This document shows, piece by piece, positions 48,624 to 58,383 of a stretch of DNA of 64,000 nt. Where the stretch lies: the NCBI RefSeq assembly GCF_013608025.1, contig NZ_VDLV01000008.1, positions 182,110-246,109 of the forward strand, given 5' to 3'. The notes beneath the pieces are model-generated. The model saw only the letters and a list, made by a program, of their open reading frames with translations. It was not told the origin of the DNA and made no database searches. The position numbers were made by a program, and so were the translations under genes. The first letter of the stretch is position 1. Each line of letters begins with the position of its first letter. The DNA is from Pseudomonas brassicacearum subsp. neoaurantiaca. GTDB taxonomy: Bacteria; Pseudomonadota; Gammaproteobacteria; Pseudomonadales; Pseudomonadaceae.

Positions 48624-49757
48624 ATGCCCGATGCTTCCCGCTCCGCCTCTTTGCCTGAACTGACCACTTTGTTCACCACGGTGCGCCAGCATTTTCACGA
48701 CGTGATCGTGCCGATGTGGCAAGGCCCGGGCTGGAATGCAGAGTTGGCGTTGCCCTATGAATCCCTGGATGCGGAACACACACCGCTGCCGCCCCAGCGC
48801 TACCGCGCCATGGCCTGTGCACGACAGTTGTATGTGTTCGCCAGTCTGATTGGCGAAGTGCCCCAAGCCGAAGAACGGGCAAGCGCGCTGTTCCGCTCGC
48901 TGCAGCGGCATTTCCACGATGCCGAGCATGGCGGCTGGTTCTACAGCATCGACCCGCAAGGTGCTCCGCTGGACACCGGCAAAGACCTCTACACCCACGC
49001 GTTCATCCTGTTCGCCTGCGCCCACTACTGGGGCAAGGTTCGCGAGCCGTTGGTGGAATCAACGTTGAATGCCGCGCTGGAAGTGGTCACCCGACGTTTC
49101 GCCACCGGCGACGGCTTGTACGAGGCCAGCCTCGGACGAGACTGGTCGACCTGCCAATCCGGCCCGCTGCAAAATCCGCTGATGCACTTGGCAGAAGCCT
49201 TCCTTGCAGTCCTTTCGGTGCGCGACGACAGCCATGTCCGCCAAGCCTTGCTGAGCCTGTGTGATGCCATGTCCAGGCAGTTCGTGGACCCTGGGCAGAA
49301 GGTCATGATGGAAAAACCGCTCAAGGCTGTGGATAACTGGTTCGAGCCGGGCCACCAGTTCGAATGGTATTTCCTGCTGGCATCATCGCCCTTGTTACAG
49401 GGCGGCAAACTTCACGCGGCGCTGGAGCTCAGCTTCAGCCTTACCGAAGAACACGGCGTCGATCCGGATGGCGGCGCAGTGTGCGCGATGCTGAGCCTGG
49501 AGCCACAAACAACCCCACGCGACGCCACCCAACGCATCTGGGCCCAGGCGGAATACCTGCGGGCATTGACGTTGCGTTCTGGAAGCGACAGCGCCTTGCT
49601 GCGACAGCTGCAAGCATTGCAGCAGCAGTTCCTGCATCCCCGTGGCTGGAATGAATGCCTCGACGCCAATGGCAATGTCAGTCGCAGGGACATGCCGTCC
49701 ACCACGCCGTATCACCTGTTGACCTGCTATCGCGGCCTGGCCGACTATCTGGCGTAA
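48624..49757 (+). CDS. AGE family epimerase/isomerase
   Basis: The 377-residue protein is an all-helical (alpha6/alpha6)-barrel of the N-acylglucosamine 2-epimerase/mannose isomerase family. Landmarks are RQLYVFASLIGE, FHDAEHGGWFYSIDPQG, DLYTHAFILFACAHYW, NPLMHLAEAFLAVL, PGHQFEWYFLLAS and RGWNECLDANGNVSRRDMPSTTPYHLLTCYRGL. It interconverts sugar epimers or aldose and ketose; the exact sugar is unclear. The ATG at 48624 lies after the TGTGACGACG stretch without a strong Shine-Dalgarno. Confidence 0.85.
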   Translation: MPDASRSASLPELTTLFTTVRQHFHDVIVPMWQGPGWNAELALPYESLDAEHTPLPPQRYRAMACARQLYVFASLIGEVPQAEERASALFRSLQRHFHDAEHGGWFYSIDPQGAPLDTGKDLYTHAFILFACAHYWGKVREPLVESTLNAALEVVTRRFATGDGLYEASLGRDWSTCQSGPLQNPLMHLAEAFLAVLSVRDDSHVRQALLSLCDAMSRQFVDPGQKVMMEKPLKAVDNWFEPGHQFEWYFLLASSPLLQGGKLHAALELSFSLTEEHGVDPDGGAVCAMLSLEPQTTPRDATQRIWAQAEYLRALTLRSGSDSALLRQLQALQQQFLHPRGWNECLDANGNVSRRDMPSTTPYHLLTCYRGLADYLA

Positions 49758-49762
49758 CACGT

Positions 49763-49860
49763 TCCGTGGCGAGGGAGCTTGCTCCCGCTGGGTCGCGCAG
49801 CGGCCCCAAAAAGCCTACGACTGCTTCGCAGCCGAGCGGGGGCAAGCTCCCTCGCCACAA
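49763..49860. repeat. REP-like inverted repeat, second family
   Basis: CCGTGGCGAGGGAGCTTGCT is mirrored by GGCAAGCTCCCTCGCCACAA between the convergent epimerase and SDR genes. Confidence 0.88.
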
Positions 49861-49882
49861 AAGCTCGTTTCTAGAACACCCG

Positions 49883-50647
49883 TCAGGCCTTGTTGCGCTC
49901 AATGGCAAACCCGGCCCATGTCTGGCTCACCGGCATCAGCTCCAAGCTGTTGATGTTGATGTGCGCCGGCGTGTTGAGCACCCAGAAAATCGTATCGGCG
50001 ATGTCCTGTGGCTGAATCGGCTCCGCGCCCGCGTACGTCGCGTTGTAGCGTTCCTGGTCGCCGCCAAAGCGCACCAGGGAAAACTCGCTCTCGCACAGGC
50101 CCGGCTCGATGTTGCTCACCCGCACGCCCGTGCCTTGCAAGTCGCAACGCAGGTTGAGGGAGAACTGTTTGACGAACGCCTTGCTCGCGCCGTAGACGTG
50201 GCTGCCCGGATACGGGTAGTTGCCGGCAATGGAGCCCAAGTTGACGATCCCCGCCCCACGGCCATGGGCGATCAGGCGCGGCAGCAACAGGCGCGTGCTG
50301 TAGATCAGGCCTTTGACGTTGGTATCGACCATGGTGTCCCAATCGTCGAGGTCGCACTTGGGCGCCGGGTCGACGCCCAAGGCCAGGCCCGCGTTGTTGA
50401 TCAGCCCGCGCAGCTTGGCGAAGGATGGCGGCAGGTTGGCGATGGCCTCCTCCATGGCCTTGCGATCACGCACATCCAATACCAGGCCATGGACTTCGGT
50501 CTGCTTCGACAGCTCGGCACAGAGGGCATTGAGGCGCTCTTCACGACGGCCGGTCAGCACCAGCTTCCAGCCTGCCTCGGCAAAACGACGGGCACAGGCC
50601 TCACCAAAACCGGACGTCGCGCCAGTGATAAACAGGGTGTCAGACAT
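49883..50647 (-). CDS. Short-chain dehydrogenase, YdfG-like
   Basis: The 254-residue Rossmann protein has TGATSGFGEACARRF (cofactor loop), INNAGLALG, SIAGNYPYPG and the catalytic YGASKAF (Tyr and Lys). It resembles YdfG, an NADP-dependent 3-hydroxy acid dehydrogenase that acts on L-serine and L-allo-threonine. TGRREERL after beta-2 favours NADP. AAGGAG precedes the ATG. Confidence 0.88.
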   Translation of the reverse strand: MSDTLFITGATSGFGEACARRFAEAGWKLVLTGRREERLNALCAELSKQTEVHGLVLDVRDRKAMEEAIANLPPSFAKLRGLINNAGLALGVDPAPKCDLDDWDTMVDTNVKGLIYSTRLLLPRLIAHGRGAGIVNLGSIAGNYPYPGSHVYGASKAFVKQFSLNLRCDLQGTGVRVSNIEPGLCESEFSLVRFGGDQERYNATYAGAEPIQPQDIADTIFWVLNTPAHININSLELMPVSQTWAGFAIERNKA

Positions 50648-51332
50648 CGTGTTCTCCTTGCTTGGGCTTCAAACAGCCATTGAATGGAAATCGGCCCACA
50701 GCATGCCCGGCCTGGCCCGCCAGGGGCAAGGCTTGATCAACCGCTTTAGCGCCTTGCTGTACAAAAAACAATCAACCAGACCCAGGCCTTGCCCAACAAG
50801 GGCCGCAGCGGATTGCCCGCACGTTATCCACAGGCACGTCCACAGTAATCGGGGGCAACTGCAAATGCTGGAAGCCGCTGTGCATAAGGCTTTGCGGCGG
50901 CTTTTGAAAGTTTTTTCGCTTGACCTCGCAAGTAAGGTTGTGCAGCTGTAGTTATCTGCTATAAGCCTGCGCTCCATGCTAGATGGCTCCAAGCCAGTAA
51001 CGACGGCCTTCAGCGCGGTCTTTCCAGAGTTTAATCACAGACTTATCCACAGGCCTGCCCATAGGCTTTCCAGCCCATTCCCCTGCCCATAAAACGGTTG
51101 ACAACAGCCACTCCCGCTCGACCAAAAACACCTGATCAAAAAACGATCACAGCCTTGAAAGCCACGTATTCAAAGGGCTCCAGCCAGCTACTCCCACGTT
51201 ATTCACAGCCAGCTCCACAGCAAACGGGGACAAGTCAAAACCGTGACAAAACAACTGTTTGCGGCGACTTTATGTCGCGGTTTCGCAGGGGCTCGAGATT
51301 GTTGTCCACAATTCCAAAAAACACACAGAACC

Positions 51333-51424
51333 CTTGTGGGAGCGAGCTTGCTCGCGATAGCGGTCTGTCAGCCGAAATTGGTTTACTGAACCGACGCTAT
51401 CGCGAGCAAGCTCGCTCCCACAGG
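51333..51424. repeat. REP pair
   Basis: Inverted REP pair of the GTGGGAGCGAGCTTGCTCGC family in the non-coding region next to the liv terminator. Confidence 0.9.
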
Positions 51425-51450
51425 GAATTGCGGTGATATTGGAGATATAA

Positions 51451-51477
51451 AAAAACCGGCGATCACTCGCCGGTTTT
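51451..51477 (-). terminator. Rho-independent terminator of the liv operon
   Basis: On the minus strand, AAAACCGGCGA, loop, TCGCCGGTTTT and a further run of T follow. The hairpin begins 20 bases after the livF stop; the A/T symmetry lets it act in both directions. Confidence 0.9.
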
Positions 51478-51496
51478 CTTCATTGCAACAGCCGCC

Positions 51497-52213
51497 TCAA
51501 TGCCCGCCCAGATACGCGTTGCGCACCTCTTCGTTGGCCAACAGTTCCTTGCCGGTGCCGGTCAGGCGGATTTCGCCGTTGACCATCACATAGGCCCGAT
51601 CCGACAGCTTGAGCGCGTGGTTGGCGTTCTGCTCCACCAGGAAAATGGTCATCCCGGTGGAGGCCAGCTCACGCAGGGTGGCGAAGATCTGCTTCACCAC
51701 GATCGGCGCCAACCCCAGGCTTGGCTCATCGAGCAGCAACAATTTGGGCCGACTCATCAAAGCCCGGGCAATGGCGAGCATTTGCTGCTCGCCGCCGGAC
51801 ATGGTCATGGCCCGCTGGTTGCGTCGCTCCTTGAGGCGCGGGAACAACTCGAACATGCGCTGCATGTCTTCGTTGGCGTATTTGTCACCGATGGGGATGG
51901 TACCCATCAGCAGGTTTTCCTCGACGGTCATGTCCGGGAATACCCGCCGCCCTTCCGGCGATTGCGCGATGCCGTTGGAAGCAATGTAGTGGGACGATTT
52001 ATGCGTGATGTCCACGCCCTGGTAGATGATCTGCCCGCTCGCCGCCCGGGGCTGGCCGAAGATCGACATCAACAGCGTGGACTTGCCGGCCCCGTTGGAG
52101 CCGATCAGGCTTACGGTCTCGCCTTCGCCAATGTGCATCGAGACTTTCTTCAGGGCCTGGATCGGCCCGTAGAACACGTCCAATTCCTTGAGCTCGAGGA
52201 TAGGTCCACTCAT
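51497..52213 (-). CDS. livF: Branched-chain-type amino acid ABC transporter ATPase LivF
   Basis: The 238-residue ATPase has LELKELDVFYGPIQALKKVSM, Walker A GSNGAGKSTLLMSIFG, GIAQSPEGRRVFPDMTVEENLLMG, signature MSGGEQQMLAIARAL and Walker B LLLLDEPSLGLAP. It is the last gene of the operon, overlaps livG by 4 bases and is followed by a terminator. Confidence 0.95.
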   Translation of the reverse strand: MSGPILELKELDVFYGPIQALKKVSMHIGEGETVSLIGSNGAGKSTLLMSIFGQPRAASGQIIYQGVDITHKSSHYIASNGIAQSPEGRRVFPDMTVEENLLMGTIPIGDKYANEDMQRMFELFPRLKERRNQRAMTMSGGEQQMLAIARALMSRPKLLLLDEPSLGLAPIVVKQIFATLRELASTGMTIFLVEQNANHALKLSDRAYVMVNGEIRLTGTGKELLANEEVRNAYLGGH

Positions 52214-53082
52214 ACCAATTCCTCTTCATCGGCACCCAGGTAAGCCGCGATCACTTTCGGATCGTTGCGAATCGCCTCGGGACCGCCCTCGGCGATCACG
52301 TTGCCGTGGTCCAGCACCACGATGTGGTCGGAAATGCTCATTACCATGCCCATGTCGTGTTCGATCAGCACCACGGTCAGATCATGCTCGTCGCGCAGCA
52401 GCCGGATCATCGCGCTCAGCGCTTCGGTTTCCTGAGGATTGAGGCCGGCGGCCGGTTCGTCGAGGCAGATGATCTGCGGACGCGTGCACATGGCCCGGGC
52501 GATTTCCAGGCGCCGTTGCTGGCCGTAGGAAAGCTCCCCTGCCAGGCGGTTGGCGCAATCCACCAGGTCCACCACTTCCAGCCAGTAGAAGGCGTGGTCG
52601 AGGGCGTCACTTTCAGCCTTGCGGTAGCCCTTGGTATTGAGGATGCCCGCCACCAGGCTGCGGTTGACCCACATGTGCTGGGCCACCAGCAGGTTTTCCA
52701 GCACCGACATTTCCTTGAACAGGCGAATGTTCTGGAAGGTACGCGCCAAACCGGCGCGGTTTACCAGGTGGGTGCCGCCGAACATCTTGTAGTACAGGCG
52801 GCTGGCGAAGGACTTCGGCGAGACGAAGTCGGTCGGGCGGAATGCTTCGCCCAACAGCTTGATCACGTTGGTCTGTTCACCACGGACATTGAGCTCGATT
52901 TTGCCACCCGAGGCTTTGTAGAAACCGGTCAGGCAGTTGAACACCGTGGTCTTGCCCGCGCCGTTGGGGCCGATCAGGGCAAAGATCGAGTTGCGCTTGA
53001 CCTGGAGGCTGACGTCACTGAGAGCCTTGATGCCACCGAACTGCATCATCAGGTTTTCGACTTTGAGTACGACTTCGCTCAT
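52210..53082 (-). CDS. livG: Branched-chain-type amino acid ABC transporter ATPase LivG
   Basis: The 290-residue ATPase has VLKVENLMMQFGGIKALSDVSL, Walker A GPNGAGKTTVFNCLTGFYK, LARTFQNIRLFKEMSVLENLLV, LSYGQQRRLEIARAM and Walker B IICLDEPAAGLNPQE. A roughly 30-residue insert between Walker A and the Q-loop is usual for LivG/BraF. It overlaps both neighbours by 4 bases. Confidence 0.95.
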   Translation of the reverse strand: MSEVVLKVENLMMQFGGIKALSDVSLQVKRNSIFALIGPNGAGKTTVFNCLTGFYKASGGKIELNVRGEQTNVIKLLGEAFRPTDFVSPKSFASRLYYKMFGGTHLVNRAGLARTFQNIRLFKEMSVLENLLVAQHMWVNRSLVAGILNTKGYRKAESDALDHAFYWLEVVDLVDCANRLAGELSYGQQRRLEIARAMCTRPQIICLDEPAAGLNPQETEALSAMIRLLRDEHDLTVVLIEHDMGMVMSISDHIVVLDHGNVIAEGGPEAIRNDPKVIAAYLGADEEELV

Positions 53083-54359
53083 GGCGCTACCCCCTTGCGC
53101 GGCGTCACACCGGTACGGCTGATACGGATCAGGCCGCGTGGGCGCCAGATCATCATCAACACCATCAACACGCCGAACAGCAGCACCCGGTACTCGGAGA
53201 AGCTACGCAGCAGCTCCGGCGCCACGGTCAGCACGAATGCGGCGATGACCACGCCAACCGTCGAGCCCATGCCGCCCAGCACCACGATCGCCAGGATCAG
53301 CGCTGACTCGAAGAAGGTGAACGACGATGGATTGACGAAGCCCTGGTAGCTGGCGAAGAACACACCTGCCAGGCCGGCGGTGGAAGCACCGAGGGTGAAT
53401 GCCGAGAGCTTGACCAGTACGTGGTTCAGGCCCATGGAGCGGCAGGCGATTTCATCTTCGCGCAAGGCTTCCCAGGCGCGACCGACCGGCATGCGGGTCA
53501 GGCGATGCTTGATATAGAGCACCAGCAGCACGGTGATGAACAGCACGATGTAGATGAACAGGAATTTGATATTGGGGTTGTAGTCGATGCCGAAGAACTC
53601 ATGGAACGGCACGCCGCCATCCTTCGCTCGCCTGCCGAACTCCAGGCCCAGGAATGTAGGTGAAGGCACGGGCATGCCATTCGGCCCGCCGGTGAACGAC
53701 AGCCAATTGTTCAGCACCAACCGGATGATCTCGCCGAAACCCAGGGTCACGATGGCCAGGTAATCACCGTGCATTCGCAACACCGGGAAGCCCAATATGC
53801 ACCCCGCCATCGCCGCCGCGATGGCCGCCAGTGGCAATACGGTCCAGAAACCCAGGCCCAGGTATTGGTAGCCCAGCGCCAAGCCATAGGCGCCGATGGC
53901 GTAGAACGCCACGTAACCCAGGTCGAGCAGCCCGGCCAGGCCGACCACGATGTTCAGGCCCAGGCCCAACAGCACGTAGATCAGCCCGAGGATGACCACG
54001 GTGAGCACGTATTTGTTGGCGAAGAACGGAAACACGATGGCGATCACGATCAACGCCGGGATGATCCAGCGCAGGCGCGATTTGTAGTCCGGTGGCAGCA
54101 CATGCACGCCGGAACCAGTGCTCTCGAACCCCTGGAGAATCTTCAGTCCCTTGGGGGTTTGCAGGAACAGGCTCAGGGCAAAGCGCCCGACCATCACGAT
54201 CGCCACCAGCCAGCCCACGCGGGCCGGTTGCAGGTTGAAACTGTAGCCGTCGAGCACCACGCCGACGATCGGCCCGAACACGATCAGCGAGATCAGGCCG
54301 GCCAGGATCGCATCGATGACGCTTTTTTTGATATCAAGCGGTTTATTGGCAGCAGACAT
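53079..54359 (-). CDS. livM: Branched-chain-type amino acid ABC transporter permease LivM
   Basis: The 426-residue membrane protein has an N-terminal extension (VIDAILAGLISLIVFGPIVGVVLDG) before the LivM core: LNIVVGLAGLLDLGYVAFYAIGAYGLAL, RMHGDYLAIVTLGFGEIIRLVLNNW, and ESALILAIVVLGGMGSTVGVVIAA. The ATG at 54359 follows livH by 2 bases and gives the usual LivM/BraE length. Confidence 0.95.
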   Translation of the reverse strand: MSAANKPLDIKKSVIDAILAGLISLIVFGPIVGVVLDGYSFNLQPARVGWLVAIVMVGRFALSLFLQTPKGLKILQGFESTGSGVHVLPPDYKSRLRWIIPALIVIAIVFPFFANKYVLTVVILGLIYVLLGLGLNIVVGLAGLLDLGYVAFYAIGAYGLALGYQYLGLGFWTVLPLAAIAAAMAGCILGFPVLRMHGDYLAIVTLGFGEIIRLVLNNWLSFTGGPNGMPVPSPTFLGLEFGRRAKDGGVPFHEFFGIDYNPNIKFLFIYIVLFITVLLVLYIKHRLTRMPVGRAWEALREDEIACRSMGLNHVLVKLSAFTLGASTAGLAGVFFASYQGFVNPSSFTFFESALILAIVVLGGMGSTVGVVIAAFVLTVAPELLRSFSEYRVLLFGVLMVLMMIWRPRGLIRISRTGVTPRKGVAP

Positions 54360-54361
54360 AC

Positions 54362-55276
<915 letters not shown>

Positions 55277-55379
55277 AACGCAATCTCACGCAGTGAGAAC
55301 CTGCACCCCCGAGGGCGTGCGGTTCTTCTAAGGAAAATACAGATTTACGTCGGAGCAATGTCAGGCGCGATTGGCAAGC

Positions 55380-55420
55380 GCCCCTTGGAAACCGGGAATT
55401 ATCCCGGACTCCAAAGGGGC
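55380..55420 (-). promoter_or_regulatory. Stable hairpin between livK and livH
   Basis: GCCCCTTGGA (55380-55389) pairs with TCCAAAGGGGC (55410-55420), and CCGGG with CCCGG inside. No T-run follows in the minus-strand direction. It probably protects the livK mRNA 3' end or gives partial termination, so that the binding protein is made in excess. Confidence 0.7.
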
Positions 55421-55440
55421 CTGGACGATCGTTTCAGCCC

Positions 55441-56577
55441 TTACTTCTGTTTTTCCAACTGGTGGTATTTGCCGTCCTTGTCCCACTGGTAGACCACGTA
55501 GTCGGAGACTTTCAGGTCGCCCTTGGAATCCCAGGTTTTTTCGCCCATGACGGTTTTCACAGGGTTGGCTTTCAGCCACTTGGCAGCTTCTTCGCCCTTG
55601 TTGGACTTGGCGCCGTTGAAGCCGGCGGCCAGGGCCTGGACCGACGCGTAGGCGTACAGGGTGTAGCCTTCAGGCTCGACGCCCTGGGCACGGAAAGCGT
55701 CCACTACGGCCTTGCTGTCCGGCAGCAGGCGTGGGTCGGCGCCGAAGGTCATGTACACGCCATCGACGTATTGCGCGCCGCCAGCGGTGGTGACCAGTTC
55801 GTCGGTGACGATGCCGTCATCGGACATGAACTTCACGTCCTTGAGGCCTTGCTCGCGCAACTGGCGAACCAGCGGGCCGGCTTCCGGATGCAGGCCGCCG
55901 AAGTAGACCACGTCGGCACCGGCCGAACGGATCTTGGTAACCACGGCGCTGAAGTCTTTTTCGCCACGGGTCAGGCCTTCGTACAACACCGGGGTCACGC
56001 CACGCTTGGCCAGTTGCGCCTTGGTAGCGTCCGCCAGGCCTTGGCCGTAGGTGTCCTTGTCGTGCAGCACGACGACTTTCTTGCCCTTGAGCACGTCGAC
56101 GATGTAGTCGCCAGCCACGATGCCTTGCTGGTCGTCACGACCGCACATGCGGAACATCGCGCTCAGGCCACGCTCGGTCACGGCCGGGTTGGTCGAACCG
56201 GGGGTCATGGCGATGATGCCGGCTTCGTCATAGACCTCGGAGGCCGGGATGGTGTTGGACGAACAGAAGTGCCCGACCACGCCGATTACCTTGTCCTGGT
56301 CAACCAGGCGGTTGGCCACGGCCACGGCCTGCTTGGGTTCGCAGGCATCGTCACCGGGAACCAGCACGATCTTTTCGCCGTTGACGCCACCCGCTTTGTT
56401 GATGACATCGGCCGCTGCCTGCGCACCTTTCATGTACTGCTCGCCAAACGCAGCGTTGGCACCGGTCATCGGTCCCGCCACACCGAATTTCACATCAGCT
56501 TGAGCAAACGCAGAAACACCCAGCGCAGTTGCCACTGCGAGGGCCAGGAAACCTTTCTTGTAAAACGTCTGGGACAT
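55441..56577 (-). CDS. livK: Branched-chain-type amino acid ABC transporter binding protein
   Basis: The 378-residue periplasmic protein has a signal peptide (KKGFLALAVATALGVSAFAQA), then DVKFGVAGPMTGANAAFGEQYMKGAQAAAD, VIGVVGHFCSSNTIPASEVYDEAGIIAMTPGSTNPAVTE and DADVVYFGGLHPEAGPLVRQLR, as in BraC/LivK. Met at 56577 is chosen over an upstream ATG because GGAG lies 9 bases before it and homology starts there. Ligand specificity is unknown; the operon sits next to lysine/pipecolate genes. Confidence 0.94.
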   Translation of the reverse strand: MSQTFYKKGFLALAVATALGVSAFAQADVKFGVAGPMTGANAAFGEQYMKGAQAAADVINKAGGVNGEKIVLVPGDDACEPKQAVAVANRLVDQDKVIGVVGHFCSSNTIPASEVYDEAGIIAMTPGSTNPAVTERGLSAMFRMCGRDDQQGIVAGDYIVDVLKGKKVVVLHDKDTYGQGLADATKAQLAKRGVTPVLYEGLTRGEKDFSAVVTKIRSAGADVVYFGGLHPEAGPLVRQLREQGLKDVKFMSDDGIVTDELVTTAGGAQYVDGVYMTFGADPRLLPDSKAVVDAFRAQGVEPEGYTLYAYASVQALAAGFNGAKSNKGEEAAKWLKANPVKTVMGEKTWDSKGDLKVSDYVVYQWDKDGKYHQLEKQK

Positions 56578-56947
56578 GAGGTGGTGCTCCAAGGTTTTTT
56601 TTAGTTGGCACTGCGACTTCACTTCACTGAAAAGCTCAGAGCAAGGGCCGTGCCATCGGTTTTTTATTCTGAAAAAAGTCGCTGCTTTATTGTTATTTCG
56701 ACTGTTTCGGGCCCTTTTTCACAGGGCGTGCAACCGTCTAAACCGCACGAGGTGCAACCTTATTTACAGGTAGGTGAAACCCTCCATGAGCCATCATTGC
56801 AACCGCCGCGTGAAACGGCGTGCAACCACTGTGTAACAACCTGCGTCACCGAACTGCACACTGTCGGTGCAGCGCTGCTACAACCCGCACCATAACAGGC
56901 TAGACGCTGGGCGGGAAAACGCCGCAGACCGTAACACTTTTCAACAA
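56578..56947. other. Upstream region of the liv operon
   Basis: This 370-base gap lies between the amaA-like gene (same strand) and livK. It holds the repeat array 56728-56874 and, closer to livK, an AT-rich stretch (56640-56710) that probably carries the promoter. No gene is seen. Confidence 0.55.
56728..56874. repeat. Phased array of GTGCAACC-type repeats, about 23 bp apart
   Basis: GTGCAACC at 56728, 56752 and 56820, GTGAAACC at 56774 and TTGCAACC at 56797 are spaced 24, 22, 23 and 23 bases. Weaker copies (GCGTCACC at 56843, GTGCAGCG at 56867) continue the same spacing. The spacing is close to two helical turns, so all copies lie on one face of the DNA. This looks like a multi-site operator. 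The binding protein is unknown. Confidence 0.65.
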
Positions 56948-58231
56948 TCAGATGACGATCCGCAAGCACTGGCCTGCGTGATACAGCGAAAAACCGGCTT
57001 CATACAGGCAACTGCGCAAGCCAACCCCGGCCAAAGGCTGCATGGGCGCGAAGGGAATCGGCAAAGCCTTGGCATCGCCATGGCACAGGTAGTCGGCAAA
57101 TGCCTTGCCGACCACGGTGCCGGTGGTCACGCCGCGACCGTTGTAACCGGTGACCGCCACCAGGCCGGGCGCCGGCTCGAACAGACGCATCAGGTGGTCG
57201 GGCGTGAAGGCAATGCAACCGGTCCAGGTGCATTCCCACTCCACCGACTTGAGATAGGGGAAGTAATGCTGCTGCACCCGATCGGCCCAGGCCTTGAGGA
57301 ACCAGGTGGGCTTGCGATTGCCGTTGCCCAGGCTGCCCAGCAGCAAACGGCCGTCCTTGTCCCGGCGGATGCTGCTCAGCACCTGGCGGGTATCCCAGGA
57401 ACCCTGCCCGCCCGGCAGGATACGGCGGGCAGCCTCGTCGTCCAGCGGGACCGAGGCGACCTGATAGTAATAGCCGGGGAAGAAATTACGCCGCAGTTCG
57501 GTCCAGTCGCCCTCTGTGTAGGCATTGGAGGCGATCACGACTTGCTCGGCCAGCACCGAACCCTGGGCGGTCTGCACCGACCAGCGTTGACCCTGGCGTT
57601 CCAGGCGCGTGACGGGCGAATGGTCGAACATCTGGGCTCCAAGGTCCTTGGCGGCCTTGGCCAATCCACTGGCGTAGGCCATCGGATTGAGCGTGCCGGC
57701 CCGCCGGTCGAGCAGCGCCGCGGCGATCTTGTCGGTGCCGGTGGCATCGGCACAGGCTTGGCCCGTGAGCAACTCAACCGGGGCGCCACGGCGTTTCCAC
57801 TGTTCCTCGCGGCTGCGCAAGTCCGCCTCGCCCCGGGCGTTATGGGCCATGTGCAAGGTGCCTTCGCGGCGCAACTGGCAATCGATGTTGTATTTGTCTA
57901 CAAGGCTGAAAACCAACGCCGGCGCGGCGCCCAGCATACGGTTGAGCTGGCTGCCCACCGCCTCGCCGAACCCGGCTTCAATGTCATCCGGCGGGATCCA
58001 CAGGCCGGCGTTCACCAGCCCGACATTGCGCCCCGACCCACCGTGCCCGGCCCGATGCGCTTCCACCACCGCGACACGCTTGCCCTGCTCCAGCAAATGC
58101 ACCGCCGCCGACAGCCCGGTAAAGCCTGCGCCGATGATGCAGACGTCTACCGTGACCTCGCCGGTGAGCGCAGTGTTTTCAGGCCTTTGTGGCGTCAGTG
58201 TTTCCCACAGACATTCTTCACGTAACGGCAT
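56948..58231 (-). CDS. amaA: FAD-dependent amino acid oxidase, L-pipecolate oxidase-like
   Basis: The 427-residue protein has the dinucleotide-binding motif VDVCIIGAGFTGLSAAVHLLEQGKRVAVVEA, GGSGRNVGLVNAGLW and a late GLVAVTGYNGRGVTTGTVVGKAFADYL, typical of the DAO family that includes PuuB and pipecolate oxidase. It follows amaB on the same strand, so L-pipecolate to piperideine-6-carboxylate (the AmaB substrate) is the best guess. The ATG at 58231 has GGAG upstream. A gamma-glutamylputrescine oxidase is the main alternative. Confidence 0.82.
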   Translation of the reverse strand: MPLREECLWETLTPQRPENTALTGEVTVDVCIIGAGFTGLSAAVHLLEQGKRVAVVEAHRAGHGGSGRNVGLVNAGLWIPPDDIEAGFGEAVGSQLNRMLGAAPALVFSLVDKYNIDCQLRREGTLHMAHNARGEADLRSREEQWKRRGAPVELLTGQACADATGTDKIAAALLDRRAGTLNPMAYASGLAKAAKDLGAQMFDHSPVTRLERQGQRWSVQTAQGSVLAEQVVIASNAYTEGDWTELRRNFFPGYYYQVASVPLDDEAARRILPGGQGSWDTRQVLSSIRRDKDGRLLLGSLGNGNRKPTWFLKAWADRVQQHYFPYLKSVEWECTWTGCIAFTPDHLMRLFEPAPGLVAVTGYNGRGVTTGTVVGKAFADYLCHGDAKALPIPFAPMQPLAGVGLRSCLYEAGFSLYHAGQCLRIVI

Positions 58232-58270
58232 TGCCAGACTCCAACGGAAACCCAACAAACACACAATTCA

Positions 58271-58361
58271 ATGTGGGAGCGAGCCTGCTCGCGAAGCGGT
58301 TTGTCTGCCAACTTCCACCTTGGCTGATCCGACGCTTTCGCGAGCAGGCTCGCTCCCACAG
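58271..58361. repeat. REP pair between amaB and amaA
   Basis: Inverted REP pair (GAGCGAGCCTGCTCGCG core) in the gap between the two catabolic genes. Confidence 0.9.
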
Positions 58362-58383
58362 GGGACTTATTGTCGACTCGATA

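Larger units (their letters stand above)
50648..51496. other. Non-coding region with a cluster of DnaA-box-like 9-mers
   Basis: No convincing gene lies in these 849 bases. Boxes fitting TTWTNCACA or one off: TTATCCACA at 50824-50832 and 51043-51051, TTATGCACA on the minus strand at 50879-50887, TTATTCACA at 51199-51207, TTGTCCACA at 51302-51310, and a weaker TTAATCACA at 51031-51039. A REP pair and the livF terminator close the region. Function unknown; a DnaA-binding or titration locus is one reading. Confidence 0.6.

Noticed and set aside
50313..50951. Plus-strand frame of 212 codons across the SDR gene and the non-coding region
   Set aside because: Half of it is antisense to the SDR gene and the rest shows no domain or ribosome binding site.
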